A stretch of DNA of 64,000 nucleotides from Marsupella aquatica. Its lineage: Eukaryota > Marchantiophyta. Below, piece by piece: positions 33,078 to 45,828 of this stretch. Under the pieces are notes generated by a model. It was not told where the DNA came from. It saw nothing but the letters and a program-made list of their open reading frames with translations, and made no database searches. The stretch covers positions 11,656,001 to 11,720,000 of the forward strand of contig OZ316891.1 in the NCBI GenBank assembly GCA_973895155.1. The letters are read 5' to 3'. A program made the position numbers and the translations under genes. Within the stretch, counting starts at the first letter, position 1, and each line of letters starts with the position of its first letter.

Positions 33078-34635
33078 TAATGGTTTTGCCCTGCCCGTAA
33101 TCATACATCAAATTGTAGTTATATACGGTGTGCACTCATCAATTTAAAGAAAATAACAAAGTTTATCATGGTATTGAAGGATATCTTACTCCGTATATGT
33201 CATAAATGATGTGCAGTTACCGGGAGCGTGGTTTTGTGGCTTTCAGCCGCTACCACTCATGTGTGCGGAGACCCCCAAAGCAGCTGTCCGGCATCCTTTT
33301 CACAAATTACCAGTGGTGCAATCCATAAATTGCCTTCATTCATTGTCACTTGCAGAGGTCAGACGTGGAGGTATAATTCCTGCTAATTTGAGTTATCATC
33401 ACAAGTGACACGTGTGGTTGGAAGACTTCCAATTGATAGGGGGGGAGCATTTAGCAGTTCCCTAGTACAACCGATGCTGCCAAATGTAAAGGCGGCCTGC
33501 TCGCGTGTGGGAATTCGGGGTTGCGGTGGGGAGCGAGGTTTGCCTGCTGCCAAAGGTAAAAGATGGAGGTTACGGACTTTTTAGGGCCACCATTGGAGAT
33601 TCTCTTACTACTTCTCCAAACTTTCTCTTCCAATCCCAACAAGAATAGGAAACAATGCAAATAGAGGGCATCAAATTAATGGACTTTGAGAGAGTGTGTC
33701 ACAGATCACTCGTTTAGCCGAGCTGTGTCTCTGTGCAAAGTTATAAAACCATAAACGTGGCATTCATGTTTCTCATGTTCGGAATATATAAAGATCCTGC
33801 CGACATTGCCCCAAGACAAGAAACCTTACATTTTATCAGGAATGTCCATCAATTTCGATCACCTCGCTTTGCTCGGGGATTTCTGGTTCCTTAAATTAAG
33901 CGTTCGAAGTTGAAAGATGGGCTTGGACAACAAGGCAGACACGGTAATCTGTTCTGGAGAGCAAAACTGGGTTCATTTGAAAGATAGTCTCTAAAAGGGG
34001 CCGGCATACATGGAAGTCTCTCATGGATCTGCTCAAATTCCGAGTTCTACCAAGCTAGAGAACGAGACAATAGCATGATACGTTAAGGTCGGTCCTACAG
34101 AAGCTAGCTGCTACATTAGCATGTGAAAGACGTCAACTGTTCCGGATTCCTATGAGTCTTTTCTACGGAGGAAGCGTTTACTGCGTGGCAGCCTAGGAAA
34201 CTTGGTCCCCTCTCTTCAGAATGAGGGTTGATGAGGCTAGAATCGATCTGGCTTGCGGTATCTGGCTTGCGGTATCCAAGGGTGATATCTTGACAAAGTT
34301 GTGTAGTCCGAGAATTCTTTTCAGAGGCGAGGGAAGCGGTTTTTACGTTGTTGCCAACACGAGATTGAGACGAGGAGAGCGCTTGAATTGTAGGCAAAAC
34401 GCTGAGTATGCATTATGCAACGGAATATAGCAGCCAGTCATGTTTCTTTGGCAACGGGAAAATTCCCCGGGGGAAGAAGAGGAGCTGAACTTAACGGCTC
34501 TTCAAGAGCTTGAGATTCTTGCCATTGAGTTCTTTTTATTTGAGATGGACGGTTTATACGTACACGCTCTGACTTTTGTCCATGCCAGCTGCTCAATGTG
34601 AATGAAGCTTGGCCGCCTTGAGAGTGAGAGAAATC
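33078..34635. other. Upstream region of the exostosin gene
   Basis: No domain-bearing open frame. tatataaag at about 33786 could be a TATA box if a long 5' leader or 5' intron exists, but this is weak. A short direct repeat of atctggcttgcggt lies near 34246-34273. Confidence 0.35.
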
Positions 34636-36027
34636 ATGGGGACAAAGCGTGGCAACAGAGTCAGGGGTCCATTCGTGCTCTTTCTTGCATCGTTAATCGT
34701 TCTCCTTGGTTTCAGTTATTTCAACTACGAAGTTTTCTCAGAATGGGGCGCCTATGTTCTCCCAAATATGGTTCAGGCATCTTGTAACAGCTCCAGGAGT
34801 GCATCCGAGACCAATGAGACGTGTAGCCAGTGTTCCCCAATGCGAGAGAAGGTTATTGTCCAGGAGAAGGTCGTCGAGAAGATTGTGAAGGTGGAGTCGG
34901 CTCCTATATTTAAGCAATGGTGGGCCGAAGGTAGGCCATGGCACACACCCAGCAAGTTCCCGCTCTGCTCTATGGATACGTGTTTCAACTTCACAAGATG
35001 TGAAAACATGGACGAGCTTCTTGTGTATCACTATGACATTCCAACTTCGCCTGTAAGATACTTCGAGGGATTTAACTTAACTCGCTGGTATACCTCTGAT
35101 CCAGACAAAGCATGTCTTTTCTTCGTCTTCCAAGATCTCGAGTCCCCTTGGAGACCTCATCCGAATCAGGTCGAGCACTGGAACAATGGAATAAACCACA
35201 TTCTCATCACCTTTACGGATCTGTGGATTCAGAAAAATCCGCCAGAAGAGACGATTGGGAATGCGTCAGTCCTCAGCAGTGCCCTCCTCGAAACAACATA
35301 TCGCCCAGGGTTCGATATAGGTATTCCGCTTCCTGGTAGAGGACATATGACACATTTACAGAGTCTGAAGCCATCAGAAAGGCAATATTTACTCACATTT
35401 AGAGGAACCAGATACGTGGGATGGCGAGGGGAAGGTACTTTTCGTAGCGAAGCAAGTTTTCGCAACCTGCACAACGGTAAGGACGTGATCGTGGTCACGA
35501 GCTGCAACCATCTGATTAATGATCTGGTCCGGGAAGAGAATCCGAAATTCGGGGAGAGATGCGATGAAGACCAAAAGCTTTATAACCAGTACGACTTTGA
35601 AGGTCTTATGAATTCCACATTTTCTCTTGCGCCTGCAGGCATTTCGGGGTCGTCTTATCGGTTCATTGAAATCTTGAGTTCTGGCGCAATCCCAGTGCTT
35701 GTTGTGGATAACCATGTGAAACCATTTGAGAACATTATCCAGTGGCCAAGATGTGCGCTGCAATTTCCCACAACAGAGATGCACCGCATTGTTCCTGCTT
35801 TGAGGGCCATGTCTCAGAAAGATATTGAAGAAAGGCAGAAATACTGTGTTTGGGTGTACAAAGAATTTCTGAAGGATGACTCAACGCTTCTGCGCTCAGT
35901 CATGAGAGCCTTGAAGGTTCGGTTCAACGGTATATTCGCCCAATTCTCCGATACAGAATCGATATTTGCAAACAAGATGCGCAGGAGGCTCCAGTTTCTG
36001 CCTGAAGACATTCCGGACGCCCCTTGA
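34636..36027 (+). CDS. Exostosin family glycosyltransferase (GT47), single exon
   Basis: Intact 463-residue type II membrane protein of the exostosin (GT47) family, Golgi enzymes that add sugars to cell-wall or extracellular glycans. The start is the first ATG (MGTKRGNRVRG); the open frame extends nine codons upstream without an ATG. A basic N-terminus is followed by a membrane anchor at about residues 12-29 (FVLFLASLIVLLGFSYF). A charged stem repeats Val-Val-Glu-Lys type residues (~74-90). The catalytic domain shows RPGFDIGIPLPG, YLLTFRGTRYVGW, LHNGKDVIVVTSC, YDFEGLMNSTFSLAPAG, SYRFIEILSSGAIPVLVVDN and PFENIIQWPRCAL, all in family order. These lie closer to the EXT1-like pattern than to plant xyloglucan or pectin GT47 clades. 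The substrate cannot be told from sequence. There are no introns or breaks. Confidence 0.88.
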   Translation: MGTKRGNRVRGPFVLFLASLIVLLGFSYFNYEVFSEWGAYVLPNMVQASCNSSRSASETNETCSQCSPMREKVIVQEKVVEKIVKVESAPIFKQWWAEGRPWHTPSKFPLCSMDTCFNFTRCENMDELLVYHYDIPTSPVRYFEGFNLTRWYTSDPDKACLFFVFQDLESPWRPHPNQVEHWNNGINHILITFTDLWIQKNPPEETIGNASVLSSALLETTYRPGFDIGIPLPGRGHMTHLQSLKPSERQYLLTFRGTRYVGWRGEGTFRSEASFRNLHNGKDVIVVTSCNHLINDLVREENPKFGERCDEDQKLYNQYDFEGLMNSTFSLAPAGISGSSYRFIEILSSGAIPVLVVDNHVKPFENIIQWPRCALQFPTTEMHRIVPALRAMSQKDIEERQKYCVWVYKEFLKDDSTLLRSVMRALKVRFNGIFAQFSDTESIFANKMRRRLQFLPEDIPDAP

Positions 36028-37693
36028 CGCTAAGAAAATCTATTCGTGAATATAGTTCTTTCTTAGAGCTTGATAATCAGTTCTAGCTAAATCGACTTTC
36101 AGCAAAGATTATCTTGACAGTTTCTCAAGAGATGTTCGTAGAGCCTGGACTCTCGTGATTGCTAGAAATCTCTGCACCTCTTTGATTCGCAACATACTCG
36201 AAAGACTGAAAATGCAAAAGATTCAACTATCGCACAAGAGCCAAGGAGACTTTTTGACAACGATGCCCTTTGGCTATTTGTCAACACTACTGTTTTGCGA
36301 CGTACAGTAGACCAGCTACTGTAGCAAAGTAACGTAAGTTTCGTTCGACTCTCCAGCAAAGGTGATTTTGACACTTTTCTGTTCAAACCTCGGATAAAAT
36401 TCTGAAGTTCTACTAACAAGTTCTAACTGTGAGTATTCGTCGACCATCACGAAGATTGCCCTACTGTCTAAAACAACAGCTCTCCTGCGAAAATGCTGAC
36501 AGAGCATGCCTGCCTCGCCGCTCGCTGTGCATGTAGGCCAGGAAACCCCTTTGTGTGGAATACTTTCCGGCTGTCCGGTTACAGTTTCCATACCGTCCAG
36601 CTTACATGTTTAATCAAGACCATCCTGTCCCAAGAATAAATAGCAGCACTCAGGAACGGTTTCATTCCGTTCTTCAACCTGCGCTCTAGGTTTTCCCTTC
36701 TTGTTGTCTTGAGTCTCAATTCTTAGTTTTAATCTCGAACTCATCTCTCTATAATTGCAGCCCCGCATAGGGATTAACCTGCTCGCTCCTATTGTCATTA
36801 CCTTTAATAATAAGCAGAGAGTTTTTTCACATTGAATACAGTATCGTAGTTTGTTGAATTGAGCTGGTTTGTACCTCTCATGATGAATAAGAAGAGGACA
36901 GCTGCACCGCAGATTCTGTAATTGCGAGGTTATAAAGTAACGATCATACGTTCTACTTTTCGTCTGCTTTCGTTACTCATTATATCTTTGAGTCATACAT
37001 TGGTTCATGATCGAACTTGATCATGTGATCAATCCTTGATCCCTCCTTCCTTTCAATTGATTTGAATCCTTCCAAAATCCTCTATAAAATAGCTAAATCT
37101 TGCACTGTCATTAAAAACCAGCAATCAGACGACTTATATATGGAAATTTCTGGAACTGCAAAAATTTATGATATTGCGAATGAGAGCAACATTAAGTCTC
37201 GAGAACAAACTCCTCTCGAGTAAAGAAACATCCGCATCAGGAAGTTACGGAGTACTTCGTGTTTGTTTTGAAAATTTCGGACGTGGTACTTCGAGACGTG
37301 CTCTTCTCCCTTCGTCGTACTCAAACGTGGTACTTCGAGACGTGCTCCTCTCCCTTCGTCGTGTACTCAAACGTGGTACTTCAAGTCAGTGGTTCGACGA
37401 TTTTCTCGTCTTAATGACATTTGAAGAGCACGTTTGAAGACGTCACGTCGACTACCTTGAGGGCACAAATTGCAATGGACAAGATTACTTCTAAATGTAT
37501 AGTATTTCGCAACACCACTAAGTCACTTTGTCAAGAGATACAATTCTGGCCATTCTCGAGGGCCATGATACTCAAACTTGCCTGCGCATACAATCGTTCC
37601 AAACAGTTTTCTGGCACTACTCAATTGTCAACTGTTTTTCAACCCAAAATTATATTAATGGCTTTGTAAGCTACAAGAAATGCTTTGCAGGCT
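36028..37693. other. Intergenic, no gene recognised
   Basis: This holds the 3' UTR of the exostosin gene and unassigned DNA. Short open frames on both strands show no domains. Confidence 0.45.
37281..37387. repeat. 44-46-bp tandem repeat, about 2.4 copies
   Basis: Units starting acgtggtacttc at 37281, 37325 and 37371 continue gagacgtgctcytctccc and ttcgtcg before the next copy. The third copy is truncated. Confidence 0.85.
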
Positions 37694-38095
37694 TGTGACA
37701 GGATACTTTGTCTTCTCATGATCGACTGCTATCTGTTGTGAAGTTTCTGGGTTACTTTACTCATGTAATATGCCGCGGGTATAAGTAGTTGAACTGGTGT
37801 AAGTCGTTGAACTCACCACGTGTCATTGTTTGCTGCTCTCCATTGATAGGGATTCACGTCTCTTGTATTTGAATTGTCTCTTTGGTCCGCGGGGATGCAA
37901 GGTATTAAGTTGGATCTCTCCCTCGCTCTGCGGCATTGATGATGAGAACATTCCAAGGTTTCTGTCTATGCTCTTCACAGAGAATACAAGGAAAATAAAG
38001 ATGACAATCCGTACACTATCTTCTCTCAATGTGTAATCTCAAATCAATTGATGTGTGTAAAATTGTTTATGTTCGCTCCATTGGGAAAGATCACA
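37694..38095 (+). repeat. 5' LTR of the old copia element
   Basis: 402-bp terminal repeat beginning TGTGACAGG and ending GATCACA, aligned with 49572-49960. Preceded by target duplication aggct. Confidence 0.9.
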
Positions 38096-38526
38096 GGTTA
38101 TGAACCTTAGCTTTATGACCTGCTCGAATATGGCCAGAAGCTAGCTGTTACTACTGCAGTCTACATTACAAATCGGATGCCTACAAGCATCAATCCTGAT
38201 GACATGTCACCTATTGCCCATCTACATGCTGCGATTAACTGTGATTATACATCAAACATTGCTCATCTATGAACATTTGGTGCGGGATTTGGTGCTATTG
38301 CCTATGTTCATCCTCCTGAGAAGTGACTCAGTGGTGACAAATTCAAACCTCAAGCTCAACGTGGCTTTCTTGTTGGTTATGCAGATGGTCTCAATTACCG
38401 CATTTGGTATCGTGACTCCCACCAAATTGCTATATTTGCTTATGGCATTGTCGATGAGACTTCACGCTCTAAATGTCCAATTCTTGAGTCCACAAACGAC
38501 TATGCTTCAGTGCTCATTGATACGAC
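38096..38526 (+). pseudogene. Integrase C-terminal remnant of the old copia element
   Basis: Translation gives VYITNRMPTSINPDDMSP, then FGAIAYVHPPEK, FKPQAQRGFLVGYADG and NYRIWYRDSHQIAIF. This is the usual C-terminal integrase stretch of copia polyproteins, broken by at least two stops. It is cut at 38526 by insertion of the younger element, and the linker toward reverse transcriptase resumes at 44113. Confidence 0.75.
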
Positions 38527-38734
38527 TGTTGTAAAACACTTGCTCGTAAGTCACTTAGGAGATTAAGCTTTTCTCTTAGCTTAACCTGCGCCTCCATTCT
38601 TACTTCCGGCCGCTCTCTTCCCTACTGTCGATCCTAGGTTACTACCTTCCCTCCGTTGATTCCCTCTCCCTAAATCCTACTTATAGTGAGTCCTGCGCTC
38701 AGTCCTATGTAGCAATAGATTAGTGTTACCAACA
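38527..38734 (+). repeat. 5' LTR of the young copia element
   Basis: 208-bp terminal repeat starting TGTTGTAAAACAC and ending GTTACCAACA. It differs from the 3' LTR at three sites. The 3' LTR also begins at its TG. Confidence 0.95.
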
Positions 38735-38750
38735 TGGTATCAGAGCCATG
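38735..38750 (+). promoter_or_regulatory. Primer-binding site (initiator Met tRNA)
   Basis: tggtatcagagccatg starts at the base after the 5' LTR. It matches the standard plant copia primer site complementary to the 3' end of initiator-Met tRNA. Confidence 0.9.
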
Positions 38751-39048
38751 CTCTGATTAGCGTCCTCAGGTATCACGCATGTTCAGGTAGAAAGTTCCCT
38801 GACACTTAGTACCAGCAGCACTAGATTCTAGATTTGCTCGCCGCGTACTCAGGTTGAAAGTTCCCTGACTAACACGAGCACTGCTTAGAACATTCCTTGC
38901 TTGATTAGAGCAACTACTGACATTCATAAGATTAGATTTGACTCAATCGACTCATTGCTTTGCTCAGGTTTGAAAGGTTCCCTGACACATCACTATTCTG
39001 CATTTTTTACCATTCTTCTCATTAGTGAATCAATAGTTTCTTTTTGCC

Positions 39049-42000
39049 ATGGAACTACTGAGGATATTCTCCGACACCGATAAGCTAGATGGCACCAGTA
39101 ACCACATGGCCTGGACCATTGTGGTTAAGAATCTTCTGAAAAAGGAAGACGTGTTTCATGAACTCAACTTCAACGCCAAGCCTGACGCCAATGGCAACTT
39201 CATAGATGGCGGAGCCCATCTGACCGCCAAGGAGAAACAGAAGAAGAAGGACAAAGTTGTCGCCATCCTTGCATTTACAGTGAAGTCCAAATTTCTGTCC
39301 ACAGTGGACAAGTTCTCCGACGATCCAGCCAAGTGTTGGGAGCATTTTCATCAATGCTTTGGTGGAGATCTACTACAACGCCAGATGTTCCTGATGCAGA
39401 AGCTTCAGACTACACACATGGTCGAGGGGAGCTCTGTGGAACTCTACATCAACCGGATCAACGAGTTGGCCGGACAGCTTTCCAGCATCAACGCCGAAGT
39501 AGACGAAACGCGTCTCATGCATATCGTACTACAAGGCCTTCCGCTCAGCTGGAATGCATTTGTTTCTATTTTCAGTGTTGATCTCTCTCGTACTCCTAAA
39601 CCAAATTTTTCTAACCTTCTTGAACGTTTGCAATCTGATGAATACTGGAGGAAGGCCAAACAGGCTCAGGCTGAGTCTCACGAAGAAGCTATGGCTGTTA
39701 CACGTTCATTCACTCACAGCCGGGGATGACCTTTTCATCGCCCTGATTCTTATCCACCTCGCAACAACTTCCGCAACACTCCGCCTCAATCTCAATCTCG
39801 GCCCAATCCTGCTCTCTCAGTTGGACGTGGGCGGCGAATCGGCACCTACAACTACTGTGGAAAGACCGGTCACTGGGAACCAGAATGTGATCTAAAGAAA
39901 CTAGATTCTCAAATCGCTGATCTTCAACTCAAAGCTGCTGGGATACGCAGGTACCAACCTCAAGCCAACAGTGTTGAGACCCCTCCTAACTACTACGATG
40001 GACCTGAGGACACCACAGAAGTCTACAACGACAATGAGCACGGTGAGTACTTTGAAGCAAACTACTCTGAGCTTGACACAACTAGCCATAGTCCTAGTGA
40101 GTGGATACTCGACTCCGGCACAAGCACTCACGTTATAGGAGACAGTTCTGTCTTCCGCACTATCAACGCCGACTCTCACTCCGAATCAGTGACTACTGCT
40201 AGCGGTACTCAGCTGCCTGTAGCTGGACATGGTACCATTTCTATTGATTGCAATAAAGAGATCAACAAAGTTTTGTACGTGCCTGGTCTTCAACGGAATC
40301 TTCTCTCCATTGGGTCCCTCACCGACGCAGGCCATCTCATTCTTTTCAATTCAAAATCCTGCTTTGTTTTTGACAAGGACAACCCGTCTAACATCTTCCT
40401 CAGAGGAGCTCGCGATCCTCGCAACCGCCTCTACAAACTGCGTCAACCACTGCCGCTCGTTCCTTCACACTCATGTCATCCCGACTTACTTCAGCAGTCC
40501 CCTATTTTGCTCATAGAAGTCTCTCACACCGACCCTGTCGACCTCTGGCATCGTCGCCTCAATCACGTGAACTACCAGATGGTACATCACATGTCCACGG
40601 GGTCCTTAGTCACTGGGATACCACCCTTTCCTTGGGTAAAACGGGTTTGCGACACCTGTGTTCTAGGCAAACACCATCGGGACAAAGCTCCCAAATATTC
40701 TTGCTCTCGATCTTCTTGACCTCTAGAACTCATTCACTCCGACCTTTGTGGACCAGTTCATGGGCCCGGTCCCACCAAGTATATTCTCACTCTTATCGAT
40801 GATTTTTCACGCTTTACTTGGGTTTACTTCCTCGCTTACAAAAGTGATACGTTCGCAAAATTCAAGGACTTCAAGATTCTTGTTGAAAACCAATTCAACC
40901 ACAAAGTTGGTTGTCTTCGCTCAGATCGCGGTGGGGAATACATGTCCGTAGAATTTCTATCTTTTTGCAAGCTCCACGGCATTCGACGTCAACTAACCGT
41001 AGTTGACTCTCCACACCAAAATGGCATTGCAGAACGCAAAAACTGCACCCTACTTGAAGCTGCCTGGACCATACTAATTGATTCTGGTTTTCCACTGTCT
41101 CTCTGGACTGAAAGTATCCGTGCAGCTAATTACGTCCAAAATCGATCCGGCACACGTGCCCTTCATCAGACTACTCCATTTCAGGCTCTACATGGCTCCA
41201 AGCCCGACCTCAGCCACCTCCGTGTTCTTGGTTCAACTGCATACGTTCTTATACCGGCCTCTCAGCAGACCAAGCTCAGCATCAAAGCCATCCGCACCAC
41301 CCTTCTCGGCTATGACGATCAATCTAAGGCCTATCGTTGTTTTGATGCTACACGCCAACGCATTCTCATCTCCAAAGATGTTACATTCGACGAGAATACC
41401 ATGGGCATTCACGTCACCAATCCTACTGCCGCTCAACTACTATTCCAATCTCTCCTCACTGATGATATTCCTACAGCTTCGCTCGCTCCGGCAATTCTTG
41501 CTCCAGAGGGGGAACCAGTGCCCGATCAAGCACCTGATCAGGAGCCTCCAGTTCTAGAAGAGGAGCCTGTCTGTGAACCTCTGGAACCAGTATGTGAACC
41601 AACACCTCAACCAGCACCTCAACCAGCGCTACGACACTCCCTTCGGACCCGACAACCACCACCTTGGCACAACGACTACGAAATGAGCAGCAATCTCGTC
41701 GAGGCCACTGGATCTGAATGTGGAAATCTATCTGTCAAAGAGGCTCTCAAACACCCAGGATGGAAGAAGGCCATGGAAGATGAAATCAAATCTCTCCTCG
41801 ACATGGGCACCTGGGAGCTAGTCTACCTCCCTGCTGGACGACGCGCCCTCACAGCAAAATGGGTCTTTCGTGTCAAGCCCGACTCAACCAGATTTCGACT
41901 GAAAGCTAGGCTCGTTGCACGTGGTTTTGAACAAAAGTTTGGCATCGACTACAATGAAACCTTCGCCCCTGTAGTCAAATGGTCCACTCTGCGTGCTGTC

Positions 42001-43329
42001 ATCGCCCTTGCCATAGCCAACAGATGGGAGCTACACCATATGGACATCATCACTGCTTTCCTCAATGGCACCCTCACAGAAGAACTCTACATGCAACAAC
42101 CTCAAGGTTTTGAGACTCCTGGAAAGGAAACAATGGTCTGCCGCCTACGACGATCACTCTACGGTCTCAAACAATCTCCCCGGGCCTGGTACAGTGAAAT
42201 CAACTCTCACCTTCGAGAAACTGGATGGACCCGTAGCACTGCAGATCCGAATCTCTACTTCTATCACTCAGATGGGGCGCTTCTTATTCTCATGCTCTAT
42301 GTTGACGATCTCCTCATCACCGGCAGCGATTCTGGCAAAATTGCTGACATCAAATCCCATCTCCAACACAAGTACCAGATGAAGGACCTCAGCTTGGCCC
42401 AGAAATATCTTGGCATTGAGTTCCTTTGAACACCTACTGGCCTCATTTTACACCAAGCTACCTACTGCCAGGAGCTCATCAACGAATTTGCCATCACCAC
42501 ATCAACGTCAATTCCACTCCCTGAAGGCCACATCCTCACAACTGATACTAACACCCCGCCATTCGACACAAGTGCTTATTGCCATGCTGTTGGCAAACTT
42601 ATTTTTTTAACTCATACTCGACCTGACATCTCCTACGCCGTCGGCATCGTCAGCCATTACATGAGCGCTCCACAACAACGACACTGGGATTCTGTTCAAA
42701 ACATTCTCAAGTACCTACACGGCACTTCTGACTATTGGATTACCTTTGTCAATACATCTACGACCTCCCTTCAAGGATTCACCGACGCTGATTTTCTTGG
42801 ATGCCCGGAAACTCGTCGCTCCCGTGGTGCTTACCTGATTCAATTGGCGAACGGTCCCATCTCATGGTCCAGCAAGCTTCAAAGTACCGTCTCTGATAGC
42901 ACCACTGAGGCAGAATACAAGGCACTTTCCGAAGGGGCTAAGGAAGCTGTCCATATTCGCAGACTACTTGCCGAACTTGATCCTCACTCCAAACTTACCG
43001 TTCCTCTCACTTCTTCAAACTCATCCATTCATCACAATCTCTCCCATGCACATATTCCTACCTCTGCTGACATCCACTTACACTGTGACAACCAGGGATC
43101 TATCAAGCTCGCCAACAATCCCGTTTTTCATGCACGCACCAAGCACATCGAAGGCAAATACCATTTCATCCGCGAAAGGGTGCTAGAGGGGGAAATCTCA
43201 TTATCTTACATCAACACAAACAAAAATCCCGCCGACATCTTCACCAAGCCTCTCTCAAAACTCAAGTTTGAGAAACATCACAACTTTATTGGAGTGAAAT
43301 CTATTTCAGGAGCACAGAAACACTCCTGA
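39049..43329 (+). pseudogene. Copia gag-pol polyprotein with three in-frame TGA codons
   Basis: One frame of 1,427 codons from ATG 39049 to the stop at 43327-43329, interrupted only by TGA at 39727, 40717 and 42427. Order: gag (MELLRIFSDTDKLDG), zinc knuckle (YNYCGKTGHWEPEC, first Cys replaced by Tyr), protease (WILDSGTSTHV), GAG-pre-integrase (LWHRRLNH, CDTCVLGKH), integrase (HSDLCGP, LRSDRGGEY, NGIAERKN), reverse transcriptase (YVDDLLITGSD) and RNase H (DADFLGC, STTEAEYKALSE, HCDNQGSIKLA, NPADIFTKPL). Every stop falls where Arg is acceptable, so CGA to TGA changes at CpG sites are likely. There is no frameshift in 4.3 kb. Confidence 0.93.
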
Positions 43330-43898
43330 AATACACCTTCCTTCTACATTCCATATTTCGACAAGAAATACTCTGCCTCCCGCAATGTACAAAAACTCTG
43401 ATGACAATTCCTTGAATAACCATTGACCTCCTTACTTGCTTCTGCCTAATTTAGGTAGATTCCTGGCCTACGCCCGACTGCCACTGCATAATAACGACGT
43501 CTATACAGCATCGGCATTCTATCAGCCTGATCTTCTTGGGAGACCTGAGCTTCAGAGGGGGCACTCGGCCCATACACTTCAGCTCTCCTCAACGACACTA
43601 ACATTCAGCTCTCCTGCTGCTCACCAATCCGCACCTGAGGATCCCTCCTCTCCTCCTCTATCTTTGGCATTTTGATCAGCTCATCGACATCCTGCAAACG
43701 AATCCATCCGAAGACTCCCCTACATCCCCTTGACAGCAATTGCAGCAATCACGCCACTACTTCCAAAACACCACATATACTCACCACTAGCACATGACGG
43801 AATGACATTCTCGCCTTTCCTTCCTCTCTCTTCTCCTCAGTTATTTTGTGGACATCACCGTCCTCCTTTCTCTCCTCAAAAACTTACTCGAGAGGGGG

Positions 43899-44107
43899 TG
43901 TTGTAAAACACTTGCTCGTAAGTCACTTAGGAGATTAAGCTTTTCTCTTAGCTTAACCTGCGCCTCCATTCTTACTTCCGGCCGCTCTCTTCCCTACTGT
44001 CGATCCTAGGTTACTACCTTCCCTCCGTTGATTCCCCTCTCCCTAAATCCTACTTATAGTGAGTCCTGCACTCAGTCCTATGTAGAAATAGATTAGTGTT
44101 ACCAACA
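43899..44107 (+). repeat. 3' LTR of the young copia element
   Basis: 209-bp terminal repeat, directly preceded by the polypurine tract and followed by the target duplication acgac. Confidence 0.95.
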
Positions 44108-44112
44108 ACGAC

Positions 44113-44895
44113 TACATCCTATTTGGCAACACCACATGAGACGCCGACAATTGTTCATACAATTTGTCTCCTACCACCACTCTAGCATTATCAACCATTG
44201 TTACTGACTCCTTGGCTATTCCTTCTAACGTCTCCATAAGGGACCCCTTAGAGGATGTTGTGCAGTACCTGGTCATGTTTCCGCCGCTTGGGGTGGTATC
44301 CGATGAGTTCCAATAGGATGTTGCGGTTGCTGTTGCCGCTGCTGGTCCTGTGGAAGTCCCAAGTGGGGTTCAAAAATCTAGTCAGTCAACTCATGGTGTT
44401 CCTACTTGTTGCTATTCAGCTATGGGTCGAGTGATTCATGTTCCATCTTCGCTTCTTTATTCTTACTCCATGGGGCTTTATTCTTCCACATCATTCTGGT
44501 GACACGCCAGTGACGCATAAAGTTGCAATGGCTGGACCAGACGCTGGTCAGTGGAAAGAAGCAGAGCAACATGAGCTTGATCAATTGAAGAAACATCAGG
44601 TGGCTTGTCTTGTTACTTTTAATTACCACCTGATGCCCGAATGTTGCCCTCAAAATGGCTCTATACACAAAAATCGAATGGCATTTTCAAAGCCCGTTTT
44701 GCTGCTCATGATGATAAGCATAGGTCTGGGGAGGACTATGAGGATACATTTGCGTCTATTGTATGTCCAAAAACATTTCGCACACTCATGGCCATGATTG
44801 TGATTGACAGTCGTGATCGACAGGAAAACTCTTGCACAAAAGATGGAATGAAAAGAATGCGTACTGCTTTCATTCAGGAGAGAGAGAACAAATAG
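44113..44895 (+). pseudogene. Linker and N-terminal reverse transcriptase remnant of the old copia element
   Basis: After a degenerate linker, HKVAMAGPDAGQWKEAEQHE and LDQLKKHQV are readable, then after a frame change ARMLPSKWLYTQKSNG, FKARFAAHDDKHRSGEDYED and TFASIVCPKTFRTLMAMI. That is the start of a copia reverse transcriptase. Homology stops at about 44805, where a foreign segment begins. Confidence 0.75.
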
Positions 44896-45828
44896 ATGTC
44901 AAAATGGACATCAAGATTTTTCCCCGAAAAAGGCGGAAGGGGAAAAGTAAAAAACTCCAGGTGAAAAATCAGTGGGGGGCGCGCCTGGGGTAGCGTAGAG
45001 TCTAAACTAAAACAGGTGTCAAGATCACAGGAGATCGACAAAAGAGGTAAACCACAATGATTGCTCAAAACAGCTATGAGGCTGAGAGTTTCAATGTTAT
45101 TACAGCTTTTTTATACGCCTTACTTGCGAGCATGATCCTATTTACATTCATCCACCAATATGATTTCTGACCGAACAAGAACTATTTCCGCAAACGAGAA
45201 GTGTGTTTTCATTTTCTGTCGAATCTCGCAAAATCGGTGATTTTTTTAATCAAAAACAGGTTTTTGGGGAAATAATGAAATCCGCATCGGAGTTTGGATT
45301 GAATCAAGAAATTCAGGAATGTTCCAAACCACTGAAATTAATGCTCACAAACATTCAATTTATCAAGGAAAAATTAGATACGAAAAACTTTCGCCTGAAC
45401 CTCATATTCACGCTCTCCGAAGATATATGAAAGGTCTTATCTAGAAATCTATATCTACTTTTTGAACAAAGTCCAATAACTGTATCGGACTCCGGATTTC
45501 AACCATGAAAGTTTTGACCCAATCTCAGTTTTCTCAGTTTTTGGTTATTTACCGTAACTATTTTACATCACAGTCAATAAGAAATTATTGCACGGTTCGT
45601 CAAACTTACCTTGCAGTTACCTCCACAATTGACCATAGTTACCTCCACAAGTAACCATAGTCAACATGCTGTTGTTTCAACAGCAATGCGCAGTCCGATA
45701 AAATTATCGCGAAAACTACGGACGGCAAAAATACTTGCCGACAATACTAAGATCCTTTGGTTCATCGGTTAAATTTCAAAATTGCAACTATCCATATGAA
45801 GAAAACACTTTTTGCAATACCAACATCA

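Larger units (their letters stand above)
38527..44107 (+). mobile_element. Young Ty1-copia retrotransposon
   Basis: LTRs at 38527-38734 (208 bp) and 43899-44107 (209 bp) begin TGTTG, end AACA and differ by two substitutions and one inserted base, so insertion is recent. The target duplication acgac lies at 38522-38526 and 44108-44112. The primer-binding site tggtatcagagccatg (38735-38750) fits the initiator-Met tRNA, and gagaggggg (43890-43898) is the polypurine tract. One polyprotein frame (39049-43329) carries only three stops. About 570 bp between the polyprotein and the 3' LTR is non-coding. Confidence 0.95.

Noticed and set aside
39727-42429. Stop-codon readthrough or recoding in the copia polyprotein
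   Set aside because: The three TGA codons lie at unrelated positions and fit CpG decay. Copia elements normally use one uninterrupted frame.
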